Below, piece after piece: positions 24,865 to 36,125 of a stretch of 64,000 bases of DNA. The position numbers and the translations under genes are program-made. The notes beneath the pieces were generated by a model that was given only the letters and a program-made list of their open reading frames with translations, did not search any database and was not told the origin of the DNA. Position 1 is the stretch's first letter; every line of letters starts with the position of its first letter. The stretch is from Lactarius indigo (Eukaryota > Basidiomycota > Agaricomycetes > Russulales > Russulaceae), in NCBI GenBank assembly GCA_025766275.1, contig JAFKAC010000007.1, forward strand, positions 1,488,001-1,552,000. The letters are read 5' to 3'.

Positions 24865-25398
24865 TTATTCCACGAGGACCGAGAACACGGGCATGGCGCG
24901 AGATGTGGTCGAATTCCAAAGTGGAGAAGTTCCAGAGGAAAGGTAGGTGCTAGCACTCGCGGTAAGTTCGGAAGTGTTGAAACAAAAAAACATCAAATTC
25001 CATGCCATCGAACACCCCCTCCTCTGAGTAGTTCTGCTCAAACGCACTCTCGCGCTTCCCACCAAAATCCAATGGAAGGACTCTGGAGGTGCCAATCGAC
25101 CCAGGACGCTCCTGTGATGCGCCATCGAACTGTCAAAATCTATAGAGAAGTTCTCCGTGGCGAGTCCACGCCAGGTCACACTCCCGCGCCCGACATCACT
25201 TGAAAGGAGAAGAGCGGCAAACTGCGGCAGGTTTGCGACGATCGTCATCCAAGGTGGCGGTTCATAAAATTGTTGTAGGAAACATCCGGCTTCTCCCATA
25301 AGGCACTGCTTCTGTGGTCTATTTGACGGCGTCCCTGGGGCGTCACAGGTCGGGACAATGATGGCAAACTTCTTCGGCGGTATGGAGCCGCTTAACAT
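24865..25398 (-). CDS. Hypothetical ORF, 177 aa
   Basis: Continuous minus-strand frame starting MLSGSIPPKKFAIIVPTCDA. It has no recognised domain, signal peptide or membrane helix. It fills much of the gap between the C2H2 gene and PWP2, which is the main reason to list it. It may be a chance ORF or one exon of a poorly resolved gene. Confidence 0.25.
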   Translation of the reverse strand: MLSGSIPPKKFAIIVPTCDAPGTPSNRPQKQCLMGEAGCFLQQFYEPPPWMTIVANLPQFAALLLSSDVGRGSVTWRGLATENFSIDFDSSMAHHRSVLGRLAPPESFHWILVGSARVRLSRTTQRRGCSMAWNLMFFCFNTSELTASASTYLSSGTSPLWNSTTSRAMPVFSVLVE

Positions 25399-25927
25399 GA
25401 ACCGAGTAAAGATACCAGCGACTACAGTTTAAGTTAGAGCCATTTGATTCATGATTACTAGTTAGCGCACCGATGGATGGGCGTGAGTTGTAGTGTAGCT
25501 GCGTTGTGAAACAGCCCGCCAAGAAGGAAGGGTGGAGGCTTCTTTACCGGAGAGATCGAGGTGATTTTTGGCATGTTCTAGAAACAGCTACCGATGACAC
25601 GAAGCTTGGAGTGAGTGGTGCATACACATGGGAGAAGAGGACTCGATCGTTAATAAAACGCCGTCAATCTCCACGGCAAGATCACCTGTGAAATGGGGAT
25701 GACGCAGTTGTAGACGATTATATAGGAGATGGAACTAAAATTCAGGGCACAGATACCAAATATGCTTTTGTCAAAGATTTCGACCAGGATCTGCGAGCCT
25801 CTTGGAGGATCCCACCTTAACAGACGCAAAGGGATGTTCGCTGAGGGGTACGTTCCGCGTGAGAATATGACGTAAACTACAAGTTTTCGTCGAGTGAACC
25901 GGACCGGGACGGAACAGGACCAGAAAA

Positions 25928-28872
25928 ATGAAGGCAAACTTCAAGGCAAGGCGCCTTTGAATGCACTCGACACGCTTCTCATCTCATCTGTCCAGTTCTC
26001 AAATCTATGCGGTACTGTGTATCGGCAGGGAAATATCATATTCACGCCAGATGGGAATTCTGTGCTCAGTCCTGTGGGTAACAGAGTGTCTGTCTTTGAT
26101 TTAGTCAAGTAAGCATCCTGCAACCCGCCCTCACAGTCAACTGACCGTCCTCTTGCGTAGCAACAAGTCCTTTACCTTCCCTTTCCAAAATCGCAAAAAT
26201 GTTGCCGGAATCGCTCTTAGCCCTGATGGGAACATTTTGATCAGTGTTGACGAAGGTATGACCGACTCGTCGTTAGATCGGGTCCTGTACACTCATGAGT
26301 CATGACTCGCAGACGGGAGGGCCCTCCTGGTCAGCTTCCGCAGGCGCATTGTCCTCCATCATTTCAACTTCAAAAAGCCTGTCAAGGCTGTCGAGTTTTC
26401 TCCCAACGGATCTTTCATTGCTGTGACGCACGACTCCCACATTCAAGTCTGGAAGACACCGAACCATCTCATCCGCGAGTTTGCGCCGTTTGTTCTACAC
26501 CGGACGTATACGGGCCATCATGACGACGTTCTGAGCATAGAATGGTCACCAGACTCTCAGTATGTGGCAACATGGACCCTGACTTTACTCCCGCAGTAAC
26601 TGTCCGTTCTTAGATGCTTTATCACCACCTCTAAGGACATGACAGCTCGGTTGTATACATTGAACCCAGTGGAAGGGTTCCGACCCAAAACATTCGCGGG
26701 CCATAAAAATGCCGTGCTCAGCGCTTATTTCTCCTCTAATTCAGAATCGGTAAGGTATTTCCCAGATTCTGTGACACGTTCGCTAATTGTGTCTCCGCCA
26801 GGTGTATACTGTCAGTCGCGATGGTGCTGTGTTCGTCTGGAGAGCCAAACCATCCAACAATGCTTCCTCCGACGATGAAGACGAACAGCTTGTTGCGTCA
26901 ACCTCTCAAGATCTTCCGGTTGCTCGCGTTCGTTGGGGGATCCACCAACGCCACTATTTCAACCAACCCAACACGAAGGTCGTTTGCAGTACCTTTCACA
27001 GGGCTTCTGGGCTGCTCATCGTTGGCTTCTCGTCTGGCGTCTTTGGGCTTTGGGAGATGCCCGCGTTCACGAACGTGCACACACTGAGTATCTCCCAAGA
27101 AAAAATATCGTCCGTTGCCGTCAATCCTTCCGGCGAGTGGCTAGCCTTTGGCGCACGCAAGCTAGGGCAGTTGCTGGTATGGGAGTGGCAGTCGGAATCG
27201 TACATTCTCAAACAGCAAGGCCACTTTTTTGACGTCAATGCGCTCGCGTACTCTCCCGACGGGCAGTATATCGCAACGGGAGGCGACGATGGCAAGGTCA
27301 AATTATGGAATACTCGCTCTGGTTTCTGTATCGTCACGTTCTCCCAGCATACTGCATCAGTATCCGCCGTTGAATTCGCTTCGCAGGGCCAGGTATTATT
27401 CTCAGCCTCGCTCGATGGGACAGTGCGGGCCTTCGACCTGATCCGGTACCGCAACTTTCGGACTTTTACCTCCCCATCACCCGCGCAGTTTTCATGTCTG
27501 GCAGTCGATCCGAGTGGCGAGGTCATCACGGCGGGCTCAACGGACTCTTACGAGGTCTTTCTATGGTCCGTTCAAACAGGAAAACTATTAGACGTTCTCG
27601 CAGGCCATGAAGGTCCCGTCAGCTCGTTGGCCTTCTCTCCTACAACAAATGTTCTCGCTAGCGGATCTTGGGACAAGTCCGTGCGCGTGTGGGATGTCTT
27701 CGGTCGTTCACACATCGTGGAGCCGTTCCAGCTCAATGCAGACGTCCTTTCACTTGCTTTCCGGCCGGACGGCCAGGAACTCGTCGTGTCGACGCTTGAT
27801 GGGCAACTCACGTTTTTCTCTACTAACCAATCGAAACAAACCAACGTAATCGAAGGTAGAAAAGACATCTCAGGGGGTCGTAAAGCCGACGATCGCGTGG
27901 CCGCCTCAAATAGTGCATCGAGCAAAGCCTTCACAAGCGTCGCTTGGAGTGCGGATGGATCGTGTGTTCTCGCGGGCGGTAATAGCAAGTATATCGCGTT
28001 ATACGACAGTCGCGAAGGCGTGCTCATACGCCGTTGGCAAATATCCGAAAACCTGTCACTCGACGGCACCGAGGAGTTTCTGGACAGTAGGCGTGTGACC
28101 GAGGCTGGAAATGTCGACTTGATAGACGACCGCGGTGAAGAGAGCGACCTCGAAGATCGTATGGACATCAGTTTACCCGGTGTGCAACGAGGTGACCTCT
28201 CCAAGCGGCGGTACAAGCCGGAAGCTCGCACGAAGTGTATTCGATTCTCACCAACGGGCCTTGCATGGGCAGCGGCGTCGACAGAAGGGCTCCTGATCTA
28301 CTCGGTCGACGACGGCCTTTCATTTGACCCTTTTGACCTCTCTGTCGAGCTAACACCCCAATCCGTGCTCGCGACGCTCCAGAAGCAGTCCTATCTCGAG
28401 GCGTTGGTGATGGCCTTCCGATTAAACGAGAAGACAGTCATCAATCAGGTCTACGAAGCAATTCCCTACAACGAGATTAGACTGATCGCGCGGCAACTGC
28501 CGACCGTGTACGTTCCGCGACTGCTTGGAGTTTCTGCGGAGGTGCTAGAACGGGGGCCCAGATTGGAATGGGGGCTCCGGTGGATTCGGGAGGTGCTCAA
28601 CGCTCACGGACGATGGGTCCGTGAGAGGAATGTCGAACTGGCCAGCGTCTTGCGGGAAGTCAAACGTGCAGTGAGCGCCTTTGAGGGCATCGTGGCAAAG
28701 TTGTACGTGTACTACAGGTTCCTTGAGATCCGTGGTCTGACTAGCGTGACCTACGTTTTACAGATGCGACGAGAATACTGCCACACTCGCATATCTCATT
28801 GACCAATCGCGGGCAAAAGAGGACGCCGAGAGCCAAATGATGGTCGATAAACCTCAGCATGGGTTGACATAG
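25928..28872 (+). CDS. PWP2: PWP2 / UTP1, WD40 subunit of the UTP-B complex
   Basis: Nucleolar scaffold of the SSU processome needed for 18S rRNA maturation. Exons 25928-25945, 25996-26108, 26161-26255, 26313-26559, 26614-26749, 26802-28702 and 28764-28872. The N-terminus FSNLCGTVYRQGNIIFTPDG and the block SPVGNRVSVFDLVNNKSF match the family. Many WD repeats follow, for example LVWEWQSESYILKQQGHF, DGKVKLWNTRSGFC, DGTVRAFDLIRYRNFRTFT and LASGSWDKSVRVWDVFGRS. The acidic linker GNVDLIDDRGEESDLEDRMD and the C-terminal helical domain (LEALVMAFRLNEKTVINQVY) are diagnostic. The 18-nt first exon is joined by a GC-AG intron (AAG|GCAAGG). All frames are intact. Confidence 0.97.
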
Positions 28873-30036
28873 TCCCGACTTCTCACGACACCGACGTTCC
28901 GTTGGCGCATTTCCTGTCACTCAAGGCCCATCTAACGCCGGGAGAAAAAGGGCTTCTTTGAAGAGGCTTCATCTCCGGAGGTAGACACTGGCTGGCCAAG
29001 AAAAGAGTACCGTGACCTCCTTCTTCAGTGTTGGAACCACGCTACACCCTTATTGGAGGACTATCCCGTCTGTATCACTATGATCTATGACCCTGAGATC
29101 TTTGTGGAAGGTAGCGGTTAACGGGAATACCTTCCATGGTAGATTTGTGGACGACGACGCATATCCTATTTCTCAAGTGGGCTTGAGCGGCCTGCGGGCC
29201 TTAATTCTGCATTGCTCAGATGGGTGAGTGCTGTGACTGGTGAAATGGAAAGTTCGGCCCAATGTGCATTATGTAATCCACCTATGGTTGGCCTCCTTTT
29301 TCTCGGCCACCTAGATCTGGCATATGCACGACAGCCAATTGCACAAGTGCACACTTGCGCTTGCAAAAGAGGAAAGAGGGAATCCCAAGCTGCGCGAAAA
29401 TAACGGAGAGACGTTCATGGAGTGGTGAACATTTCCATTTTCTCTCGTCTGAATCTAATCGCAAGTCTGGACCACCAACCAACGCACGCGCTCCCTCTAG
29501 CGTCTTTATGCGATAGGGTGAAGTGGTGAAGCTTGAACGGCGCTATGTGCCTAGTAATTTCATGTCCCCTCAAAAGTGCAGCATATAGTACCACTTTTCG
29601 GGTTTGTTCCCAGGGTGGCTGACGATGGCCAACCTTGCCACCCCGATGACCTGATGACCTACGGCCGACGACGATCGCTCGCTCGCACGCCGAAAAACAG
29701 CCGCAGAGACGGCGGGGTACCTTATCTGTCGAAGCAAGCTCCCAGTATAGGCACGTGCCAGTTTCGTATTGGAGAAGAGATAGGAGCTGACAGGGAATTG
29801 AATAGCTGAGAACCACACGCTCGAAAGGGCAGTCTGGATACGCGAAACGGTAACTGGACTTCCTAAATGCCGTCGCGATGGGTGTCAATGGATGGAAACT
29901 CTTCAAGCTGGTCCTCATCGGTTCTGTCCAGCGAACAAACACCCGAGAAGTGTTTTATAAATTGGCCGACTGAGCTTCTATCCAATAGTCCCCGGTGCTC
30001 GACCCCGTCTCTCTGTCATTCTCTGCTCTCTCACCT
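28873..30036. other. Intergenic with an isolated coding-like stretch
   Basis: A frame open from about 28950 to 29121 (reading EASSPEVDTGWPRKEYRDL then LLQCWNHATPLLEDYP) looks protein-like but has no start, splice partner or known family. The rest is presumed promoter of the membrane-protein gene. Probably a relic; not called as a gene. Confidence 0.3.
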
Positions 30037-31707
30037 ATGGTTGACTGGCACTCTCCTACTCAGCTGGCTCGCGACGCTCGTATGTCCGTCTCCCTTCTGC
30101 TCGACAACAGACGTTCATCGTCTCGGCACAGAGGTTTTCGCTCATCTCATCCACGTTCTCTTTGGACTTTATCTGTGAGCGCCTCTTATCTTCCTTCCTT
30201 CCCTGCGTACGCGTGTTCATCTGCCAACTTCAATTCAGTTGGGAATTTTGTGCTTCCTTCCAGTTCGATCTCTCCTTTATTTCCGGCCAACGTAAATTCC
30301 GATGGCCTCTGGTGCGGTTTTCTTGCATTTCTTCTCTTTCTTCTATCATTTGCCCTCTTACGTGTACCAACAGATCTTCTATTTCTGCGGCCGTTACAGC
30401 CTGTTGGCAGCTTTGATTGGCATGTGAGCCTCATCATTCAAACATTTCGCACTGCTTCCTCACTGCATTGGTTTTAGTATTATCGCTCTCAACGCCCAAT
30501 CGTACGTGCACGTCATTCACTCACCGTTTATCTTGACTCATGTATACGCATACAGAGAGCTGAATTGCCAGGCCTTGTATACCTTTAATCAGGTTTTCCA
30601 CGCCTTTCTCATACTCGTCGTTGTGCGTGCTCATTGCGTTAGTGCATGGGCAATTTGGCCATCGGTATGGCTAGCGTCAATCTCTCGCTTCGAACGTAAG
30701 CGAAAAGTGAAAGCGATTGCAATCCGTACACTCGCTAAGATTCGTTTCCAGAATGGCCGTCTGGGGACAGAAATGGTACATCGTCTGCACGCTCGTCGCA
30801 ATCAGCCTCGGCCACTGGTCGTTGCTACTCCACGGTATCTTGTTGACCGCGGTATGGGTTCCCAGCGAGGGATGCGCTATTACATCAACGGATAGCAAGC
30901 TCCTCTCCGCCACATTTATTTATAGCATGACCTTCGACTTGATCGTCCTCCTTTTGACAGCGTCCAAGCTCGTTCGTCCTTCTGGTGCGAAGAGTCAACT
31001 TGTCAGCATGATGTTTGCGGATGGCTTATATTACTTCATCATTGCGTATGTCTACGAAGCATTGGTCGATCCCAAAGGATTGTTGACGTCGTTTCAAACT
31101 ACAGTTTCCTCGCCAACTTGATTGCCACTGTATGCAATTTCATTTTCACTCGACATACTAAGTTTGAACATGCTCCTTGCATAGGTCTTTATGACTCTTG
31201 ATCTGAATGCGGTCATGTCGATCATAGCGAATGTACCAGCAGCCGTCGCTTCTACGGTACGCGGGACCCGTCGTCCGTTTATATCTCACCCGCCGATCCT
31301 TTATTTGTTAGATCGCAGCCTCTCGTGTCGTTCGCCGCTTAGCCAATTTCTCAGCAGCAAATGCGGAGACGTTCTCGTTGGTCCATTAACGCGCATCAGT
31401 TTTAGCCATCGCTTAACCGGACTGCAGGTCGACGGCCAACGGCTCGTCTGCATTCCGAAGCGGCCAACAAACTCTTACTCCTGGATTTTCTTTTACGAAG
31501 CCATACACGGACGTGCGTGTTCAGGTCGGTCTTTTCCCGTGCATTTGACGAAGAAGCGCTAATACGATGGTACCTTTTTCCAAGATGGATACCCTCTCTG
31601 GGCCCACGACGTATGACGCGGAAGGGCGCGTGGTTAAGGTCGGCGACCTGGACCCTGAAGCGCAGCAAATCAGCGACGAGTTCAAACACACGCACTGCGC
31701 GAGCTAA
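30037..31707 (+). CDS. Multi-helix membrane protein of a basidiomycete family, function unknown
   Basis: Heavily split gene. Exons about 30037-30079, 30111-30174, 30239-30311, 30374-30423, 30478-30501, 30556-30592, then pieces to about 31045, 31106-31130, 31185-31256, 31312-31376, 31428-31524 and 31585-31707. The joined frame gives the pattern of a fungal seven-helix-type family: HLIHVLFGLYLWEF, QFDLSFISGQRKFRWPL, GRYSLLAALIGIIALN, ELNCQALYTFNQ, NLAIGMASVNLSLRTMAVW, LGHWSLLLHGILLTAVWV, ATFIYSMTFDLIVLLLTASK and LDLNAVMSIIANVPAAVAST, with a polar cytosolic tail. Conserved Cys (NCQALY, GCAITST) may pair outside. The first intron would be only 31 nt, so the first junction is doubtful. Receptor-like topology is inferred only. 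Confidence 0.75.
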
Positions 31708-32199
31708 AATAAGTAACCCCGCATCCCAACAATTTTGCTTCCGATGTCAATACTTTCCATAATAACTCCGTGGATTCTTGACCTGTAGTCAGAAAATATT
31801 CTACATCAGTGGATTGCTATCTTCGCCGAGCATTCTAAGCACTGAGAAAAGTCGTGCCTGACCTGAATGTTCTGAACAGATTATCTAGTAATCTTCGATT
31901 GAGATCAGTCTTTTCTGAAGTTTGTACGAACAAGAATCTCCCATTGGTTATATTCTCTACGTGCCAACGATTTGAATTTGCATATTCTTGAGGCGAGATA
32001 GGAATAAGGCGTTGATAATCCTTCTGCACAGGTTTTCATACTAGTATTTGCTTGGCGGGGGACTCCGAACTCATTTTACATTTATCAACGCGACCGCTTC
32101 GAAGAACACCCTATTCTATACCGGAAGTTTGAACGCCGTCCATACCCTGGGCTATAGCTCCTTCCGTGCATGCCGTGGTTGATCACGATATTAGCTCGC
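31708..32199. other. Intergenic, no gene recognised
   Basis: AT-richer region with short ORFs only, between the membrane-protein gene and the GAR-domain fragment. Confidence 0.5.
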
Positions 32200-32949
32200 T
32201 GGTTGCAGGGTTTGCGCCCGCGCCCTCGTGCGCTTCAATCTGTTTGAGCGCGTCGTGCTGATAAGCGCTCCACTGCCTCTGGAGTGTCGCGCTCTTTTTC
32301 GGTTGCTGCGAACCAATACGTCCGGCATGGGGCCGGCTACCTTCGATTGTCCCTTCCGTCTTCAAACCTGCACAAGTCACCTCCAAAAAGTAGTACCGCC
32401 GCCGCCACCGCCAAGAAAACCCTATGTTACTAATCCTAAGAGCAAATTGGACGTGGCAGTTGGAGACGTCGTCAACAAGCTCCCTGACGATGTGGACATC
32501 AAGGTCGAAGTAGCCCATGAAATATAGCAAGACCGAAGCGGAAAATACTGGATATGAGGCGAGGACCCGAAGTTTTACTTCTGCCTTATACACTGTTAAG
32601 TGTTCACATATGGCCATGGTGCGTGTCGGTGATGGTTGGATGGAACTGTTTAAGTGCGTTATCTATGCTCTCCGGTCGTTTGTTTATCGCTGACCCCCAA
32701 GTGGCAGATTCCTACAGACTCATTTCGCTGACATGTTCCGATTTCTTCCTGAATCAATGCCGTATCTGGGCTCAAGGGAAGAGAATGGATCAGCTCTTCA
32801 ACGCTTCTCGAAGCTTCAGAACTGATCACACCTCGTCCTCCAAGAACACCGGAGCCCAGCAGCGGTGGAATTTCACAGCCAATAGAGTACCCGTGTGGAA
32901 ACCACAATGCGTGGCACTACACTATCCGCATTTCTTTTGCTTGATCTAG
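32200..32949 (+). pseudogene. GAR (Gas2-related) domain fragment, frame-broken
   Basis: C-terminal piece of a basidiomycete GAR-domain protein, a family that binds microtubules through the zinc-linked GAR fold. One frame gives PPPPPRKPYVTNPKSKLDVA and VGDVVNKLPDDVDIKVE, stopping at 32525. The next stretch, in shifted frames, reads QDRSGKYWI, GEDPKFYFC and MAMVRVGDGWMEL, then after an intron-like gap a FADSYRL motif, LPESMPYLGSREE, and finally ISSSTLLEASELITPRPPRT to a stop near 32945. At least three frame changes are needed. The N-terminal spectrin-like part of such proteins is not found upstream. I read it as a truncated, decaying copy; consensus errors may add to the damage. Confidence 0.65.
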
Positions 32950-34454
32950 CTTTCGATTTCTTGTCATCATTCATATCAGAGACATTGCATCAACATTGCA
33001 TACTACTTTCCGGGTTATACGTAGATTAACCCCGTGCTTTATTTCAGACGCATTTCTAGATTTGTACGACATTGCGGACTATTATTCAATGTATGGGTTA
33101 TCGTAATGGTCAACACCGTTATTCCCCAAACTTCAGGCTTCAGGTACCGGTCCCTCTGTTACCTCATCTACAGGCTACAGCTACCTCCGTTACACCCGGG
33201 AACGTACCAAACACGATGAAACACCTCGCTCAATGGAATGAAGGCGCACTGGATCCATTCTTTGAAATTTTCACAGGGGAAGGGGACAAGGCCCGGTTCC
33301 TCTGTCTTTTCTTGCAGGAAAGTGGCGCAGCGTCAAAACCTGAGATGGGCCCTACCGGATCATTTGATGCAGATACTCCCGGACCTCAATGGCCTCAAGC
33401 TTTACGGCTGACTCTGGCCAGCTCTATCATCTTTCGACCCTATTTACTATATTACGCTCTGGCGCACGTGAGTCTCGACTCGTACCTACATATTTCGACA
33501 TATCTATATGTTTGAAGACCGGTCTTGAGTTGTGTACTGTCCCAGAATAAATATTGTTAAGAAAGTGAACATAAGCTAATGCTTAGTCGCCTTGTCCTCA
33601 CACGCCGCCACCGCGGATCATTAACGTATGTCATTCGTGAGCGAGAATTGGACGTAGATGGCCAGCTCATCATGATACACTACCAAGTAATGATGGCCGC
33701 TTAACCAGTTGGTTCCTCAGTGTCACGCGACATGCAGTGGCGTTGACGGCCTTCAACCCTGACGGTCTTTCCGAAGCGCATCAGAGTTGCAACAGTTAGT
33801 TAGAAGCGAATAGAATGCGTGAGAATAAACGAAGCTAAGAAAGTACATCGCCCCTGAGAGGCACCCAAAAAATTAATCGGGCAAGCACGAGGCCGAGCGT
33901 GGTACGCTTGGTGGTACGTGGGTACGTGGATGTTACCACCGCTCGGACCTCCGGCGGAACGAATCCGCCAAGTTGCAAACAGCTAGTACTTGTATCCTTT
34001 AATTCACGGCATTTGTCAAAAAAAATTTCGCACTTCTGCCACCGCCTGAAATGCAGGTTTCCGGAAAACCCATTCAATCTCAGCCCTATGCTGTAATCGG
34101 GATGCAAAGGGCCCATCGAATTGGATCTCGCTGTAAACAATCAGTACCTGTCCGGTCACTTGTTCTCAAGGGCTAGGCCGGAATATGCGTCTAAATCTCC
34201 CCCTCGTCTGTACGCACAGCTACACTACTACTGTCCTGATTGACGTGTACATTCCACCATTCTTCCGGCGGCCAGGCATAGACATCCCCGCGATCTATTA
34301 CTTCCCTAACTGGGGAATCGTTGATTATAAAAGGGGACGTCTTTCGACGAATCCTGCAGCGTCCTGGTATATTTTCTCGACTGTCTTCACTTAACAAGCA
34401 AGCGTCCATTCACTAGTTGCATCCCAGATTTATTGACCCCACTCGTTTCAGAGC
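32950..34454. other. Intergenic with one unexplained 147-codon ORF
   Basis: A plus-strand ORF at 33072-33515 contains a fairly natural stretch beginning MKHLAQWNEGALDPFFEIFT, without a recognised domain. It could be an exon of an unidentified gene. A TATA-like TATAAAA occurs near 34326 upstream of the next gene. Confidence 0.3.
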
Positions 34455-36125
34455 CATGTCCAAGCTCTCAACGATCGATCGCTCTCCGTTTGCCGAGACC
34501 TTTGTTGCTGGCATGGAGCTGGGCACTTCAGTGGATGGCATTTCTGGCGACATGGCCCCCAGTGCCATTGATCATGCCTCAATCACCTCTCAACTAGTGA
34601 CAGACGACAGGACCGGGACTCAGTACCGCCTTCGCTTTATCGAGAGTCTTCACGAGCTCAACCTCAATGAGGTCTTCAATGCTAGCGCATCTATCACTTT
34701 TGCTGGTGGCGATGTCAAGGCTAGTGTCAATTCTGCATTCGATTTCTCTCACTCGCATGCCTCGACTGGACACAGCATGCCTAGTCGTTCTTCAATGCGA
34801 GAAGCGCGGTCCTTCCACGCGCATTGGCAATGGTGCCAAGCTCACGGAGGCAGCCTAAGGCCTTGATCAGCAAGCCTTCTGATGTTCCGTCAACAGTACG
34901 GCTGACTATTATGTCCACGAGATTTCTCGTGAATCTAGGTTCACTGCGGTCTGGTAAGTTTTCATTTTGATAGATGTATACACCTGAGACAAAGCGTTTT
35001 ATTATAGGAAATGCACTTCCCAGTCCGAGTCCAGCATAACCAAGTTCAAAAGCTCCATTAGCGCTAATGTTGATACCCAAGGGTCGGGAAAGCTCGAAGC
35101 AGAGCTCAATAGCGCGGCAAAGGAAAACAACATTTCTATGGAAGTCAAATATAATGTCCTCGGAGACATGGGAAGTGTCCAGATCAATGTAAACGCAGGC
35201 GTTACCGAAAATCTTGCTCTATTCAACGCCAGTTGCAATCCCGTCCCGAGCTTCGTGCACCTCCGCCATTACAGCAACATCGAGCCCGAGATCCCATACA
35301 CCTATCTCAATGGATCCTGATCTGTACGTTCGCATTCACAAGGCTTTCAACGATATTCGTCTTCGCGGTGCTCTTGAACAGTACCCTCCCCTGGCGACGA
35401 AAGTTCGAGAATTGAGAATCGTTGCAAGATCGACGATTTGTTCCTAGAAATTTATGCCAAACGTTCCAACTACTCGACGAATTCCCAGGATCTGTTGAAT
35501 GTGCTCAATAACCTTGCGGTTTTGCTTGAGGGGTTTCGTCGAACTCTCGCTCGTCACGAGCTCATCACAAGCCTTCGAAACCTCAGCTATGATGACGTTC
35601 TTCAGTACGTTCTTTGCTATTGCTAAGCCTTTTGCCAACTAACACCACCGATTTTGCAGCGGGCATCACATTGATTTCTCGAATGATGATGCGGCCTGGA
35701 TCCGCAGTCAAAGTGGCATAGGGACCTTTTCTGTTGGAAGGACGAACCCCAGCGCAGAAGATATCAAGAAATACGGCATTGAGCACGTCTCCCAAGGCCC
35801 TGGAATGGAAACTAAACAGGAATTCGTCCTCTTCAAGCAGGTCTGGGGTAGTTTAGGATTCCCAGGGGGAACGGGAGTCCATGGCACTGTTATCGGATTT
35901 ACCGTCAACGACCATCGGACAGATGGTGCGAATGGGTGGTGGGGCATCGTCCCGAAGGCGAACCCGCTTGGAAAGAAGGACGTGACGATTTCTGTGCAGT
36001 CGGAGGGATCGAAGGGAATGCACGTGAGTTACAGGCCATTGTCTCAGATTAATAGTAGACTAACTACGTGATATTAGTGGGGCTTGGACGTTTGGTATAT
36101 CCCGACTCATTTATATAATGGCTGA
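34455..36125 (+). CDS. Uncharacterised protein, possibly MACPF/SNTX-like N-terminal part
   Basis: Plus-strand gene starting MSKLSTIDRSPFAETFVAGM and ending WGLDVWYIPTHLYNG before TGA at 36123. Introns at about 34966-35008, 35605-35659 and 36024-36077. The N-terminal half has alternating Ser/Ala strands (NASASITFAGGDVKASVNSA), a YYVHEISRESRFTAVW strand and a helical acidic segment, an order reminiscent of stonustoxin-type MACPF-like proteins. The middle is helical and Leu-rich. The C-terminal 110 residues are a Gly/Trp-rich beta domain (FVLFKQVWGSLGFPGGTGVH, ANGWWGIVPKANP). At least five frame shifts occur at about 34775, 34855, 34895, 35315 and 35410. Family assignment is weak. No signal peptide is seen. 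Confidence 0.45.

Noticed and set aside
29415..29942. 175-codon minus-strand ORF in the promoter of the membrane-protein gene
   Set aside because: No recognised domain, no splice evidence, irregular composition and overlap with a likely promoter; kept only as an unexplained open frame.
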